Assembly: GCA_945983355.1 (NCBI GenBank)
Contig: CAMFSU010000020.1
Coordinates: 1 to 64,000 of the forward strand
DNA: 64,000 nt
DNA from: an uncultured Clostridia bacterium
GTDB taxonomy: Bacteria > Bacillota > Clostridia > Oscillospirales > Acutalibacteraceae
Direction: 5' to 3'
Shown: positions 11,360-21,239 of the stretch, piece after piece
How the letters are laid out: the number at the start of each line of letters is the position of its first letter
Position numbering within the stretch: position 1 is the stretch's first letter
Notes under the pieces: generated by a model
The model's input: only the letters and a program-made list of their open reading frames with translations
What the model was told of the DNA's origin: nothing
Databases searched by the model: none
Made by a program: the position numbers and the translations under genes

Positions 11360-12349
11360 TTATAATAAGTTAATACCCTTTGATTTGCATTTTGAAATTT
11401 CTTTTTCAGGCCAAATTGAAACCTGTACCTCGCCTACATGGGCTTTTTCAAGTAAGAACATACAAAGTCGTGACTGACCGATGCCGCCACCGACAGTAAG
11501 CGGTAATGCGCCGTTTAAGAGCATTTTGTGGAATTCGTAATTTAAGCGTTCTTCCTTTCCCTCTGCCTTTAACTGCGAAAGCAATGCCTCACGGTCAACA
11601 CGAATACCCATTGATGAAATTTCAAACGGGATATCCAAAACCTTGTTATATAAAATGATGTCGCCGTTTAGTGACCAGTCATCATAGTCTGGTGCTCTGC
11701 CGTCGTGCTTTTTACCCGATTTTAAACGACAACCGATTTGCATAATGAAAACCGCACCATATTCCTTTGCGACTTCATATTCCCTTTCCTTACCTGTTTT
11801 GTCGGGGTATTTATCCTCTAATTCCTGTGTGGTAACAAAAGCGATTTGCTTTGGAAGTTCGGGATTTAAGACAGGATATTTTGCTTTTACAACATCCAAG
11901 GTTCTTAAAAGCGCACCGTAAATACTGCGAACAGTTGCCTTTAAATATTCAATGTTGCGGTCTTCGGCGGTGATAATCTTTTCCCAGTCCCATTGGTCAA
12001 CATAAATTGAGTGAATAGCATCACACTCTTCATCACGGCGGATAGCGTTCATATCGGTGTAAAGACCAGTATGAAGCGGAAAACCGTATTTTAAAAGCGC
12101 CATACGCTTCCACTTAGCAAGACTGTGCACAACCTCAGCTATTTCCCCCGTTTCCAAAATATCAAAGGAAACAGGACGCTCAACACCGTTTAAATCATCG
12201 TTAAGACCGCTTGCGTGCTTAACAAAAAGCGGTGCCGAAACGCGAGATAAATCAAGCGCATTGCAAAGCTCACGCGTAAAGGTGTCTTTAATAAGCGCTA
12301 TGGCGTTTTGAGTATCAAACTCATTAAGCTTTGAAACATATTTTGTCAT
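11360..12349 (-). CDS. asnA: Aspartate--ammonia ligase
   Basis: 329 aa; class-II synthetase-like, SFDILETGEIAEVVHSLAKWKR, GGGIGQSRLCMFLL. Confidence 0.96.
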   Translation of the reverse strand: MTKYVSKLNEFDTQNAIALIKDTFTRELCNALDLSRVSAPLFVKHASGLNDDLNGVERPVSFDILETGEIAEVVHSLAKWKRMALLKYGFPLHTGLYTDMNAIRRDEECDAIHSIYVDQWDWEKIITAEDRNIEYLKATVRSIYGALLRTLDVVKAKYPVLNPELPKQIAFVTTQELEDKYPDKTGKEREYEVAKEYGAVFIMQIGCRLKSGKKHDGRAPDYDDWSLNGDIILYNKVLDIPFEISSMGIRVDREALLSQLKAEGKEERLNYEFHKMLLNGALPLTVGGGIGQSRLCMFLLEKAHVGEVQVSIWPEKEISKCKSKGINLL

Positions 12350-12364
12350 AAAAAATCAAAACCT

Positions 12365-13741
12365 TTAATAAATATTTCCAACGGTTCTTGGGTACAAGAT
12401 TACATCACGAATATTTTGCACGCCTGTAACATACATAATAATTCTTTCAAGACCAAGACCAAAGCCGCTGTGTGGCACAGAACCAAAACGGCGAAGAGCG
12501 ATATAATGCTCGTATTCTTCAATGCTCATACCACGAACCTGCATTGCCTGTAGCAATTTATCTAAATCAGCTTCACGCTCGCTGCAGCCAATAATTTCAC
12601 CAACACCGGGTACCAAAAGGTCGGTAGCGGCAACGGTTTTACCGTCGGCATTTTGCTTCATATAGAAAGACTTGATTTCCTTGGGGTAATTTGTAAGGAA
12701 AACAGGGCGTTTGCAAATTTCCTCGGAAATATATCTTTCGTGTTCGGTTTGCAAATCACAGCCCCATTCAACAGGATATTGGAAATCCTTGCCCGACTTT
12801 TTAAGCACATCGATTGCCTCGGTATAGGTCATAATAGCAAAATCATTATTAACAACACCGTTAAGCTTTTCAATTAAGCCCTTTTCAAAGTGTGCATCAA
12901 AGAACTTCATTTCATCAGGGCATTTTTCTAAAACCGACTTAATGATGTATTTAATCATTTCTTCAGCAATTTCAATAATGTCGGGAAGCTCAGCAAAGGC
13001 AACCTCGGGCTCAACATGCCAAAATTCAGCAACATGGCGTTGAGTATTACTCTTTTCAGCACGGAAAGATGGACCAAAGGTGTAAATCTTACCAAGTGCC
13101 ATTGCGGCAACCTCGCCCTCAAGCTGACCTGAAACCGATAAAGCAGCTCTTCTGCCAAAGAAATCATCAGCGTTATATTCTTCTTCGGTTTTATAGTCAT
13201 TAGAAAAACCAATGGTTGTAACCTTAAACATTTCACCTGCACCCTCACAGTCAGAGGCGGTGATTAAAGGTGTGTGAATATAGGTAAAGCGACGTGCTTG
13301 GAAAAATTCATGCACAGCAGCTGACACAACACTTCTTACACGTAAAACAGCGTTAAAGGTGTTTGTTCTGACACGAAGGTGTGGGATGGTGCGAAGATAT
13401 TCAAGTGTGTGGCGCTTTTTTTGTAAGGGATATTCAAGCGGACATTCACCCAAAACTTCGATAGCGGTTGCGTTAATTTCAACCGAATCAACCGCAACAG
13501 CAGACTTTACAAGTGTGCCCACAACCTTTAAAGATGTGCCAAGGCGCATAAAGTCAGTAATATCGGTCATAACGGCTTTATCAATAACAATTTGCAAATG
13601 CTTTAAGGTTGTACCGTCATTAAGCTCGATGAAAGCCATATTTTTAGAATCACGAGAGGTGCGCACCCAGCCGCAAACAGTAACCTCGCTATTTAAAAGC
13701 TCTTTGTTTTCAAAAATTTCATAAATGTCAATGTGTTTCAT
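12365..13741 (-). CDS. asnS: Asparagine--tRNA ligase
   Basis: MKHIDIYEIFENKELLNSEVTVCGWVRTSRDSKNMAFIELNDG; start chosen at the internal Met after a GGAG RBS; preceded by an Asn T-box. Confidence 0.97.
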   Translation of the reverse strand: MKHIDIYEIFENKELLNSEVTVCGWVRTSRDSKNMAFIELNDGTTLKHLQIVIDKAVMTDITDFMRLGTSLKVVGTLVKSAVAVDSVEINATAIEVLGECPLEYPLQKKRHTLEYLRTIPHLRVRTNTFNAVLRVRSVVSAAVHEFFQARRFTYIHTPLITASDCEGAGEMFKVTTIGFSNDYKTEEEYNADDFFGRRAALSVSGQLEGEVAAMALGKIYTFGPSFRAEKSNTQRHVAEFWHVEPEVAFAELPDIIEIAEEMIKYIIKSVLEKCPDEMKFFDAHFEKGLIEKLNGVVNNDFAIMTYTEAIDVLKKSGKDFQYPVEWGCDLQTEHERYISEEICKRPVFLTNYPKEIKSFYMKQNADGKTVAATDLLVPGVGEIIGCSEREADLDKLLQAMQVRGMSIEEYEHYIALRRFGSVPHSGFGLGLERIIMYVTGVQNIRDVILYPRTVGNIY

Positions 13742-13744
13742 TAA

Positions 13745-14016
13745 ATTCACTCCACAAAAATAAAAATAGCGCCCATCCATCCTAAAACCTTAGGACGAAT
13801 AGACGCAATATCCGCGGTGCCACCTAAATTACCTTTTAAAAAGGTCACTTTAACTTGATTTAACGCATCAATAACGGCGCCCCTACTAAACCAAAGGTTT
13901 TTCAGTTTGCTGCTCCGAAGTGTTCTTCACTTTTTCTATTTACCGCATTTCCACCGTCGGCGGCTCTCTTTAAAAAATCAAAAAAGCTACTTTTCTTCAT
14001 TAAGGCATTTTTATAT
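13745..14016 (-). promoter_or_regulatory. T-box riboswitch (Asn specifier) controlling asnS-asnA
   Basis: On the - strand: AGAGAG stem-I element, GAAGAACACTTCGGAGC specifier region with AAC (Asn) at 13924..13922, T-box AGGTGGCACCGCGG at ~13813-13826, and terminator stem GCGTCTATTCGTCCTAA/TTAGGATGGATGGGCGC + TATTTTT. Confidence 0.96.
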
Positions 14017-14022
14017 ATAATA

Positions 14023-14048
14023 ATTATACCATTATTTTATTAAAAGTC
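14023..14048 (-). promoter_or_regulatory. Sigma-A-type promoter for T-box/asnS operon
   Basis: TTGACT - 16 nt - TATAAT on the - strand, overlapping the engB stop region. Confidence 0.75.
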
Positions 14049-14624
14049 AACACCTTCAATAATTTTCCTTATTTTATCGGCGCCGTCAAAGTTATTAACG
14101 GTAAACGGGATAATCTCGGCATCTTTTGCAAAATCGCCAAGCTCTTCTTTAATAAGGGTTAAGCGGTTTTGGGTTTCGGTTTTGTTAAGCTTATCTGATT
14201 TAGTTAAAACAACAGTATAAGGCAGACCCATTTGTGATAAAAAGTCAAGCATCCATAAATCAAAATCGGTTGCGGGGTGGCGCATGTCAATAAGCGAAAA
14301 GACCATTTTAATGTTACGGTTAGATTTAAAGTAACCCTCCATAAGCTCGCTCCAACGCTGTTTTTCAGCGTCGTTAACCTTGGCATATCCGTAACCGGGT
14401 AAATCTACAAGGCGGATGTTATCCACCTTGTAAAAATTGATGGTAACGGTTTTACCGGGCTTTGAACTTACCCTTGCAATAGATTTTCTACCCAAAACCT
14501 TGTTAATAAGCGAAGACTTACCCACATTACTTCTGCCGCAAAAGCAAAATTCGGGCAAGGTTGATTCATCTAACTGTTCAAATTTACCGAATGCTTTTTC
14601 AAACTGTGCGTTATTATAATTCAT
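14040..14624 (-). CDS. engB: Ribosome biogenesis GTPase YsxC/EngB
   Basis: FCGRSNVGKSSLINKVLGRKSIARVSSKPGKTVTINFY; DLPGYGYAKV. Confidence 0.96.
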   Translation of the reverse strand: MNYNNAQFEKAFGKFEQLDESTLPEFCFCGRSNVGKSSLINKVLGRKSIARVSSKPGKTVTINFYKVDNIRLVDLPGYGYAKVNDAEKQRWSELMEGYFKSNRNIKMVFSLIDMRHPATDFDLWMLDFLSQMGLPYTVVLTKSDKLNKTETQNRLTLIKEELGDFAKDAEIIPFTVNNFDGADKIRKIIEGVDF

Positions 14625-14635
14625 AATTTTCTCCG

Positions 14636-17029
14636 TTACTGTCTAACTGTGTTGCTTTGTTTAATTTCGGTATAAAATATATTATCCTTATTCTCGACCG
14701 AATTATCAACCAGCACACAGTCAACAATTTGTGAAACATAGCTTACAGGTATAAACTTAACCTTTTCGAGCACAAGCGGGTCAACCTCGTCCAAATCGGC
14801 AACATTGTCATTTGGAATAAATACAGTATTTACTCCACCACGATAAGCCGCCATTGCCTTTTCACGAAGACCACCGATAGCGGTAACTCGGCCACGAAGT
14901 GTAATTTCACCTGTCATTGCAACATCACGCTTAATTTTGCGGTTTGTAAGCGCCGAAATTAAGGCAGTCACCATTGTAACACCTGCCGATGGGCCATCCT
15001 TTGGGACAGCACCCTCGGTTGCGTTTATGTGTATGTCTTTGTTTTTATAAAAATCGGCATCAATGCCATATTTTTCAGCATTGGAACGCACATAACTAAT
15101 GGCAGTTTTGGCGGATTCCTTCATAACATCCCCCAAATAGCCGGTAAGCTCGACCTTGCCTGTGCCCGACATAACAGAAACCTCAAGCTGCATAATTTCG
15201 CCGCCGACCGAAGTCCAAGCAAGGCCGTTAATAATACCAACCTCGTCATTTTCCAAAACCATTTCGGGTTTATATTTGCGTTTGCCAAGCATTTTTTCGA
15301 CATCGCTGTCTTTAATATTTATTTTTAAAATTTCACCCTCGGCAATTTGCTTTGCGGTTTTTCGGCAAAGTGATGCAATAGCCCTTTCAAGCTTTCTAAC
15401 ACCTGCCTCACGGGTGTAAAAATCAATAAGCGAATAAAGTGCGCTATCACTGAATTTAATTTGATTTTTATTAAGACCGTGACGAGCAATTTGCTTTAAG
15501 CACAAATGCTTTTTAGCAATTTGAAGCTTTTCTTCACGGGTATAGCTTGGTATTTCGATAACTTCCATACGGTCTAAAAGCGGTGCGGGAATTGTATCAG
15601 CCGAATTTGCAGTGGCAATAAATACCGCACGGCTTAAATCGTAAGGAATTTCAACAAAATGGTCAACAAAGGCATGGTTTTGTTCGGGGTCTAAAACCTC
15701 TAAAAGTGCGGATGCAGGGTCACCCTTATAATCATTGCCAAGCTTATCAACCTCGTCAAGAAGTATAAGCGGATTACCACTGCCCGACTGTTTAATGGCG
15801 TTAATGATTTTACCGGGCATTGCACCGACATAGGTTTTTCTATGTCCCCTAATTTCCGCCTCATCCCTAACACCGCCAAGCGATATACGGGCATATTTTC
15901 TACCCATACATTCGGCAACGGTTTTGGCAATTGAGGTTTTACCAACACCTGGTGGACCGATAAGACAAATTATTTGCCCCTTAATATCGGGATTTAAGGT
16001 GTAAACCGACAAAAGTTCGAGTATACGCTCCTTAACCTTTTGCATACCGTAAATATCACGCTCTAAAATTTTGGCGGCGCGTTTAATGTCAGTATTAACA
16101 GTGGTGTAAGCGTTCCAAGGCAATTCAATTAAGGTGTCAAGATATCCACGCTCAACTGTACCTTCGTGTGACCCCTGCGGCATTTTTGAAAGCTTTAAAA
16201 CGTGTGAATGAAGCTTTTCTTTAACCGATGCCTCGGCCGAAAGTGAATCAATTTTAGTGTGATACAAATCAATTTCATCGCCCTCGTCATAACCGTAAAG
16301 CTCGGAATTGATGGCTTTAATTTGCTCACGCAAATAATATTCCTTTTGGTTTTCATCAATAGCAGAGCGTGTTTTAGCGTTAATACGCTTATCAATTTCG
16401 TTAATTTCAGTTTCCTTCTTTAAAAGCTCAACCAAAATTTTTGCACGCTTTGTGACAGATTCCTGCTCTAAAATATACTGCTTATCATCAAAAGGTGTGT
16501 TAATACCCGCCGCAATAGTGTCGCAAACAAACCCCAAATCCTCACTGCTTTCAACAATTAAGGGCACATCGGGTGTAACGCTTGGGCCTGACATTGCATA
16601 TTTTAAAAATTCGCCCTTAACCTTTCTAAGCAATGTTTCAATATAAACCTGTCGGTTTAAAATGGGCTTATCTTCAACCTTTTCAACATTTGCAAAATAA
16701 TAATCTTTAAGTGAAACAAGTTGGCTGTGTTTTGCACGATAAAGACCTTCAACCAATACTTTGGTAAGGTCATCCGAAACGCGCAAAACTTGTTTAATGC
16801 GTACAACACAGCCCATTTCATACAAATCATCATTTTCGGGCTCGTCAACAAAATAATTCTTTTGTGTAACTAAATATATTAACTGATTTTTCTCCATCGC
16901 AAGCTTTAAAGCGTTGATAGATTTTTTTCTGCCAACATCAAAGCTTAAAGTTGTTTTTGGAAAAGCAACAATTCCCCTAAGGGCTAAAACAAACATTTTT
17001 TGTGTATTTTCGTTTACGCTAAGTGACAT
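14636..17029 (-). CDS. lon: ATP-dependent protease Lon
   Basis: GPPGVGKTSIAKTVAECMGR; catalytic PKDGPSAGVTMVTAL; 797 aa. Confidence 0.98.
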   Translation of the reverse strand: MSLSVNENTQKMFVLALRGIVAFPKTTLSFDVGRKKSINALKLAMEKNQLIYLVTQKNYFVDEPENDDLYEMGCVVRIKQVLRVSDDLTKVLVEGLYRAKHSQLVSLKDYYFANVEKVEDKPILNRQVYIETLLRKVKGEFLKYAMSGPSVTPDVPLIVESSEDLGFVCDTIAAGINTPFDDKQYILEQESVTKRAKILVELLKKETEINEIDKRINAKTRSAIDENQKEYYLREQIKAINSELYGYDEGDEIDLYHTKIDSLSAEASVKEKLHSHVLKLSKMPQGSHEGTVERGYLDTLIELPWNAYTTVNTDIKRAAKILERDIYGMQKVKERILELLSVYTLNPDIKGQIICLIGPPGVGKTSIAKTVAECMGRKYARISLGGVRDEAEIRGHRKTYVGAMPGKIINAIKQSGSGNPLILLDEVDKLGNDYKGDPASALLEVLDPEQNHAFVDHFVEIPYDLSRAVFIATANSADTIPAPLLDRMEVIEIPSYTREEKLQIAKKHLCLKQIARHGLNKNQIKFSDSALYSLIDFYTREAGVRKLERAIASLCRKTAKQIAEGEILKINIKDSDVEKMLGKRKYKPEMVLENDEVGIINGLAWTSVGGEIMQLEVSVMSGTGKVELTGYLGDVMKESAKTAISYVRSNAEKYGIDADFYKNKDIHINATEGAVPKDGPSAGVTMVTALISALTNRKIKRDVAMTGEITLRGRVTAIGGLREKAMAAYRGGVNTVFIPNDNVADLDEVDPLVLEKVKFIPVSYVSQIVDCVLVDNSVENKDNIFYTEIKQSNTVRQ

Positions 17030-17046
17030 TTTTTCTCCCTAAAAAA

Positions 17047-17649
17047 CTAATTAAATGCTGAGGTTTTAAAAATTGCAGTACAAACGAGACCGCTTTCCTG
17101 AAAAGCAAACTGAACCGTAACATCATTAAATTCGGCAGTTAAAACTGTGCCCTCGGTCATATAGTCGGCATAAAATAGACTGCCCTCTGTAATTTCAGTT
17201 TCTTTAAATTCAATACTTGCCATTTTATTTTTTACATCAAACGCCAAGCTGCCTGTTTCAATACCAAAGGCATTATCGTATGTATAAAGAGCATCAATTT
17301 TTTTATCTTTTTCCGAAGCTTTACAGTAATAGCCCTTGTTGCCTTGGTCTAAAATTATATAACCGTTTTCTTCTTTTCTTTCAAAATAAATATCTTCAGA
17401 ATAATGGTCGTGTTCGTGGTCGGCATTATCGTGACCACCGCCCGACAAAAACTCATCAAATTCATTTTGAAGCTCGGTATTGGCTTTTTCACAGTCAAAC
17501 CCAAGCTTATACTTCATTTCAGGAATTTGACCAACCTTTGCATAATATTCCAAATCAATTTCATCGTTGCTGTTTTTTCTACCACCCTTACAAGCAGTAA
17601 ATGAAAAAAGTAAAACAAAGCAAAGCAAAAATGCTAATATTTTTTTCAT
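17047..17649 (-). CDS. Putative lipoprotein with His/Asp-rich segment
   Basis: Lipoprotein signal MKKILAFLLCFVLLFSFTACKGG; GGGHDNADHEHDHYSED tract; no recognised family. Confidence 0.75.
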   Translation of the reverse strand: MKKILAFLLCFVLLFSFTACKGGRKNSNDEIDLEYYAKVGQIPEMKYKLGFDCEKANTELQNEFDEFLSGGGHDNADHEHDHYSEDIYFERKEENGYIILDQGNKGYYCKASEKDKKIDALYTYDNAFGIETGSLAFDVKNKMASIEFKETEITEGSLFYADYMTEGTVLTAEFNDVTVQFAFQESGLVCTAIFKTSAFN

Positions 17650-17659
17650 AAAATTCACC

Positions 17660-19108
17660 TTAGTGTTTAATTAACTTTCTTAAAAGGTCATTTCTTAAAT
17701 TCCATAAATCTTCTGAAAGGTCAACATAATAGGTATGTGGATTTTCAAAACGCTTAACCTCATCCCACATAGAATCAAGCTGTTCCTTGCAATAAGCTGC
17801 AATTTCTGAAACCTTTGGTGATTCATAAACAAGCTTGCCCTTTTCGAAAACCTTAACCTGAAGCTTTTTAGCAACAAAGTTTGTTACAACCTTGCGCTTC
17901 CAAGTGTGAACAGGGTCAAAGATTTCATACGGCTCGCTGCTGTCAATTTTTTCGTGGTTAAGTGTAATAACATCGGCAATGGCTTTGCCTGTTTCTTTAT
18001 CATAAAGTCGCCACGGAATTTTAATGCCTGGAAGTGTGATTTTTGCGGTGTTTTCGCTAATTTTAATTTTAGGAATAACTTCCCCATTCTTTTCAACCGC
18101 CGAAAGCTTATAAACGCCACCGAAAACCGCTTCACTGCTTGCAGTAATAAGGCGTTCACCTACACCGTAAGAGTCAACCTGCGCGCCCTGTCTTATCATA
18201 TCACGGATAAGGTGCTCATCAAGTGAGTTTGAAACACAAATCTTACAGTCGGGATATCCCGCCTCGTCAAGCATTTTACGGGCTTTTTTGGAAATATAGG
18301 TAATATCGCCACTGTCGATACGAATGCCAAGAGGGCGTTTACCAAGCGGCTTTAAAACCTCATCAAATACCTTGATTGCGTTAGGGATACCCGATTTTAG
18401 TACATTATAGGTATCAACTAATAAAAGGCAGCTGTCGGGGTATTTTTCAGCGTATGTTTTAAATGCGGTGTATTCATCCTTAAAAAGCTGCACCCAGCTG
18501 TGTGCCATTGTGCCGCTTGCCTTAACACCAAAATCCTTAGCAGTAAGAATACAAGAAGTGCCTGTCGCACCGCCGATAATAGCGGCACGCGCACCATAAT
18601 ATGAAGCACCATGACCGTGCGCACGGCGCGCACCGAATTCCATAACAGCTCTACCCTCTGCCGCACGGACAATACGGCTTGCCTTTGTGGCAATAAGTGA
18701 CTGATGGTTAATTGTCACCAAAAGCATTGTTTCAAGCATTAACGCCTGCATAGCGTTGCCTCTAACAGTTACAATTGGCTCATGCGGGAAGATAATTGTA
18801 CCCTCTGGTACTGCCCAAACATCACAGTCGAATTTAAAATCCCTTAAATATTCAATAAATTCATCTTCAAAAAGATTTAAGGATTTTAAATACTCGATAT
18901 CATCATCATCAAAATGCAAATCGTTCATATATTCGATAAGCTGTTCAAGACCTGCCATAATAGCGTAGCCACCCTTATCGGGCACACGGCGGAAAAACAT
19001 ATCAAAATATGTCACTGTGTCACGCATATCGCTTGTGAAAATTCCGTTTGCCATTGTAAGCTCGTAAAGGTCCATAAGCATTGTAAGGTTTAACTTCTTA
19101 TTTTTCAT
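17660..19108 (-). CDS. pncB: Nicotinate phosphoribosyltransferase
   Basis: LTMLMDLYELTMANG; EFGARRAHGHGASYYGARAAIIGGATGTS. Confidence 0.95.
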   Translation of the reverse strand: MKNKKLNLTMLMDLYELTMANGIFTSDMRDTVTYFDMFFRRVPDKGGYAIMAGLEQLIEYMNDLHFDDDDIEYLKSLNLFEDEFIEYLRDFKFDCDVWAVPEGTIIFPHEPIVTVRGNAMQALMLETMLLVTINHQSLIATKASRIVRAAEGRAVMEFGARRAHGHGASYYGARAAIIGGATGTSCILTAKDFGVKASGTMAHSWVQLFKDEYTAFKTYAEKYPDSCLLLVDTYNVLKSGIPNAIKVFDEVLKPLGKRPLGIRIDSGDITYISKKARKMLDEAGYPDCKICVSNSLDEHLIRDMIRQGAQVDSYGVGERLITASSEAVFGGVYKLSAVEKNGEVIPKIKISENTAKITLPGIKIPWRLYDKETGKAIADVITLNHEKIDSSEPYEIFDPVHTWKRKVVTNFVAKKLQVKVFEKGKLVYESPKVSEIAAYCKEQLDSMWDEVKRFENPHTYYVDLSEDLWNLRNDLLRKLIKH

Positions 19109-19121
19109 TTTAAACACCTTC

Positions 19122-20810
19122 TTACATCTTTTCGGGGGCATCAATTTTCATTAAATCTAAAACATTTTTAATAACTGTTGCAGTTGCACCGCAAAGTGAA
19201 AGGCGGGCTTGCATAAGCTTTTCATCAATTCCTTTTACACGACATGCGGCATAGAATTTATGAAACTTTGTTGCAAGCTCCTGCACATAGTGGGTAATCT
19301 TTGCGGGGTCATAAGCACGGGCTGATGCAATAATTTCATCAGTAAGGGCTGCGATATATAAAATAAGCTCGCGTTCCTCGGGCGCAGTTAAAAGCATAAG
19401 CTCATCTAAAGCTGCGGGGGTGTTTTTAATTCCCTCACCCTCTAAATTTCTTATAATACTGCAAATTCTCGCATAAGCGTACTGAACATAATAAACAGGG
19501 TTAGAGTTTGATTCGTTAACTGCTAAATCCAAATCAAAGTCAAAATGGCTGTTTGGCTCACGCAAATTAAAGAAAAATCTTGCGGCATCAATCGGCACTT
19601 CATCCAAAAGTGTCACAAGGGTAATTGCCTTACCCGAACGCTTTGAAGCTTTAATAACCTCGCCGTCACGAACAAGGCGAACCATTTGCATAAGCACAAC
19701 ATCCAAGCGGTCAGCATCAACGCCAAGTGCACTTAAAGCCGCTTTAAGACGCGGAACATAACCGTGGTGGTCAGCACCCAAAACATCAATAGCTTTGTCA
19801 AATTTGCGGGTTACAAGCTTGTTATAGTGGTATGCAATGTCAGGCACAACATAGGTTGGAACACCATTTGCACGAACTAAAACAAAGTCCTTATCACAAC
19901 CAAATTCGGTTGCCTTAAACCACAAGGCATCCTCGTTTTCATAGGTATAACCGCTTTGCTTTAAAAGCTCAATAATACGGGTGGTTTCACCGCTTTGGTG
20001 AAGTGTGCTTTCCTTAAACCAGGTATCATATTTAATGCGATATTTGCCTAAATCACGCTCAAGTCCTTCAATATTCTTTGGCAAGGCAAATTTTACAAGT
20101 TCGGCACGACGAACGCTTTCATCCTCTTTAACAAATTTATCGCCGTGGATTTCAGCAAATGCCTTTGCGTGTGCCACAATGTCATCACCGTGGTAGCTAT
20201 CCTCAGGCATTTCAATGCCGTCACAGTAAAGCTGCAAATATCTTAAATCAAGCGAAAGTGCGAATTTGTTAATTTGGTTGCCCGCATCGTTTATATAAAA
20301 TTCCCTTTCGGTGTAATAACCCGCCGCTGACATAACAGCCGCAAGGCAGTCACCCAAAGCGCCGCCACGGGCATTACCAATATGCATTGGGCCTGTTGGG
20401 TTAGCCGAAACAAACTCAACCAAAACACGCTTACCCTCACCATAATTACTTTTACCGTAATCAGCGCCCTTGTTTTCTACATCTAAAACAATGTCAGCAT
20501 AATATTTTTGTGAAAGATAAAAGTTAATAAAGCCGGGGCCTGCAATTTCAAACTTTTCGATATAAGTATCAGAAAAATCGGCCGATGACATTAACACTTC
20601 AGCAATTTGGCGTGGGGCTTTTCTAAATAAGCGTGACCAAACCATTGCCGCATTTACAGCATAGTCACCGTTTGCGCGGTCCTTTGGTACCTCTATTGTA
20701 AAATCAGTAAGCTCGGCATTCTCAAAAACACCGTCAGCCATTGCCTTTTGTGCGGCATTTATGATAATGCTTTTAATTTGTTCCTTTGCATTTTTAACAA
20801 TAACAGACAT
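19122..20810 (-). CDS. argS: Arginine--tRNA ligase
   Basis: VEFVSANPTGPMHIGNARGGALGDCLA (HIGN motif); 562 aa. Confidence 0.98.
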   Translation of the reverse strand: MSVIVKNAKEQIKSIIINAAQKAMADGVFENAELTDFTIEVPKDRANGDYAVNAAMVWSRLFRKAPRQIAEVLMSSADFSDTYIEKFEIAGPGFINFYLSQKYYADIVLDVENKGADYGKSNYGEGKRVLVEFVSANPTGPMHIGNARGGALGDCLAAVMSAAGYYTEREFYINDAGNQINKFALSLDLRYLQLYCDGIEMPEDSYHGDDIVAHAKAFAEIHGDKFVKEDESVRRAELVKFALPKNIEGLERDLGKYRIKYDTWFKESTLHQSGETTRIIELLKQSGYTYENEDALWFKATEFGCDKDFVLVRANGVPTYVVPDIAYHYNKLVTRKFDKAIDVLGADHHGYVPRLKAALSALGVDADRLDVVLMQMVRLVRDGEVIKASKRSGKAITLVTLLDEVPIDAARFFFNLREPNSHFDFDLDLAVNESNSNPVYYVQYAYARICSIIRNLEGEGIKNTPAALDELMLLTAPEERELILYIAALTDEIIASARAYDPAKITHYVQELATKFHKFYAACRVKGIDEKLMQARLSLCGATATVIKNVLDLMKIDAPEKM

Positions 20811-21239
20811 TTAATTAACCTCTCTAACAAAAATATTAACTCTATTTCGGCTTAACGGCTTTGAATTTGCATCAATAATATATGCCAAATCAATTTTGCC
20901 GCCGCTTTCATTTAAATTGCTTAAAACCTTTTCACCAAAAATCCCTAAAGTCAGACTACCCGCAGGGGTTGAATAAAAACAGCTTGTTCTAACACCCTTT
21001 TCAATAACCATTTTACTGTTGTAAGAGCCCTTTCTTTGTAAAACCACTGTATTATCGGGCTTTAAAAAGATAGTTGTTTTAATTTCACCCTCGACATCTA
21101 AAAGTCGGCTTTCATCATACGAGATAAAAAAGGTGTCGTCCTTTATACCAAAACGGCCGTCGGTCGTAAACTCAATATTATCGGTTTGACCGTCAAGCGA
21201 CTGTTCGGTTTTAATATCAATAATTACATCCTTAATCAT
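20811..21239 (-). CDS. DUF1934 / YwiB-like beta-barrel protein
   Basis: Sequence style plus location immediately upstream of argS, as recalled for ywiB-argS in Bacillus. Confidence 0.8.
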   Translation of the reverse strand: MIKDVIIDIKTEQSLDGQTDNIEFTTDGRFGIKDDTFFISYDESRLLDVEGEIKTTIFLKPDNTVVLQRKGSYNSKMVIEKGVRTSCFYSTPAGSLTLGIFGEKVLSNLNESGGKIDLAYIIDANSKPLSRNRVNIFVREVN

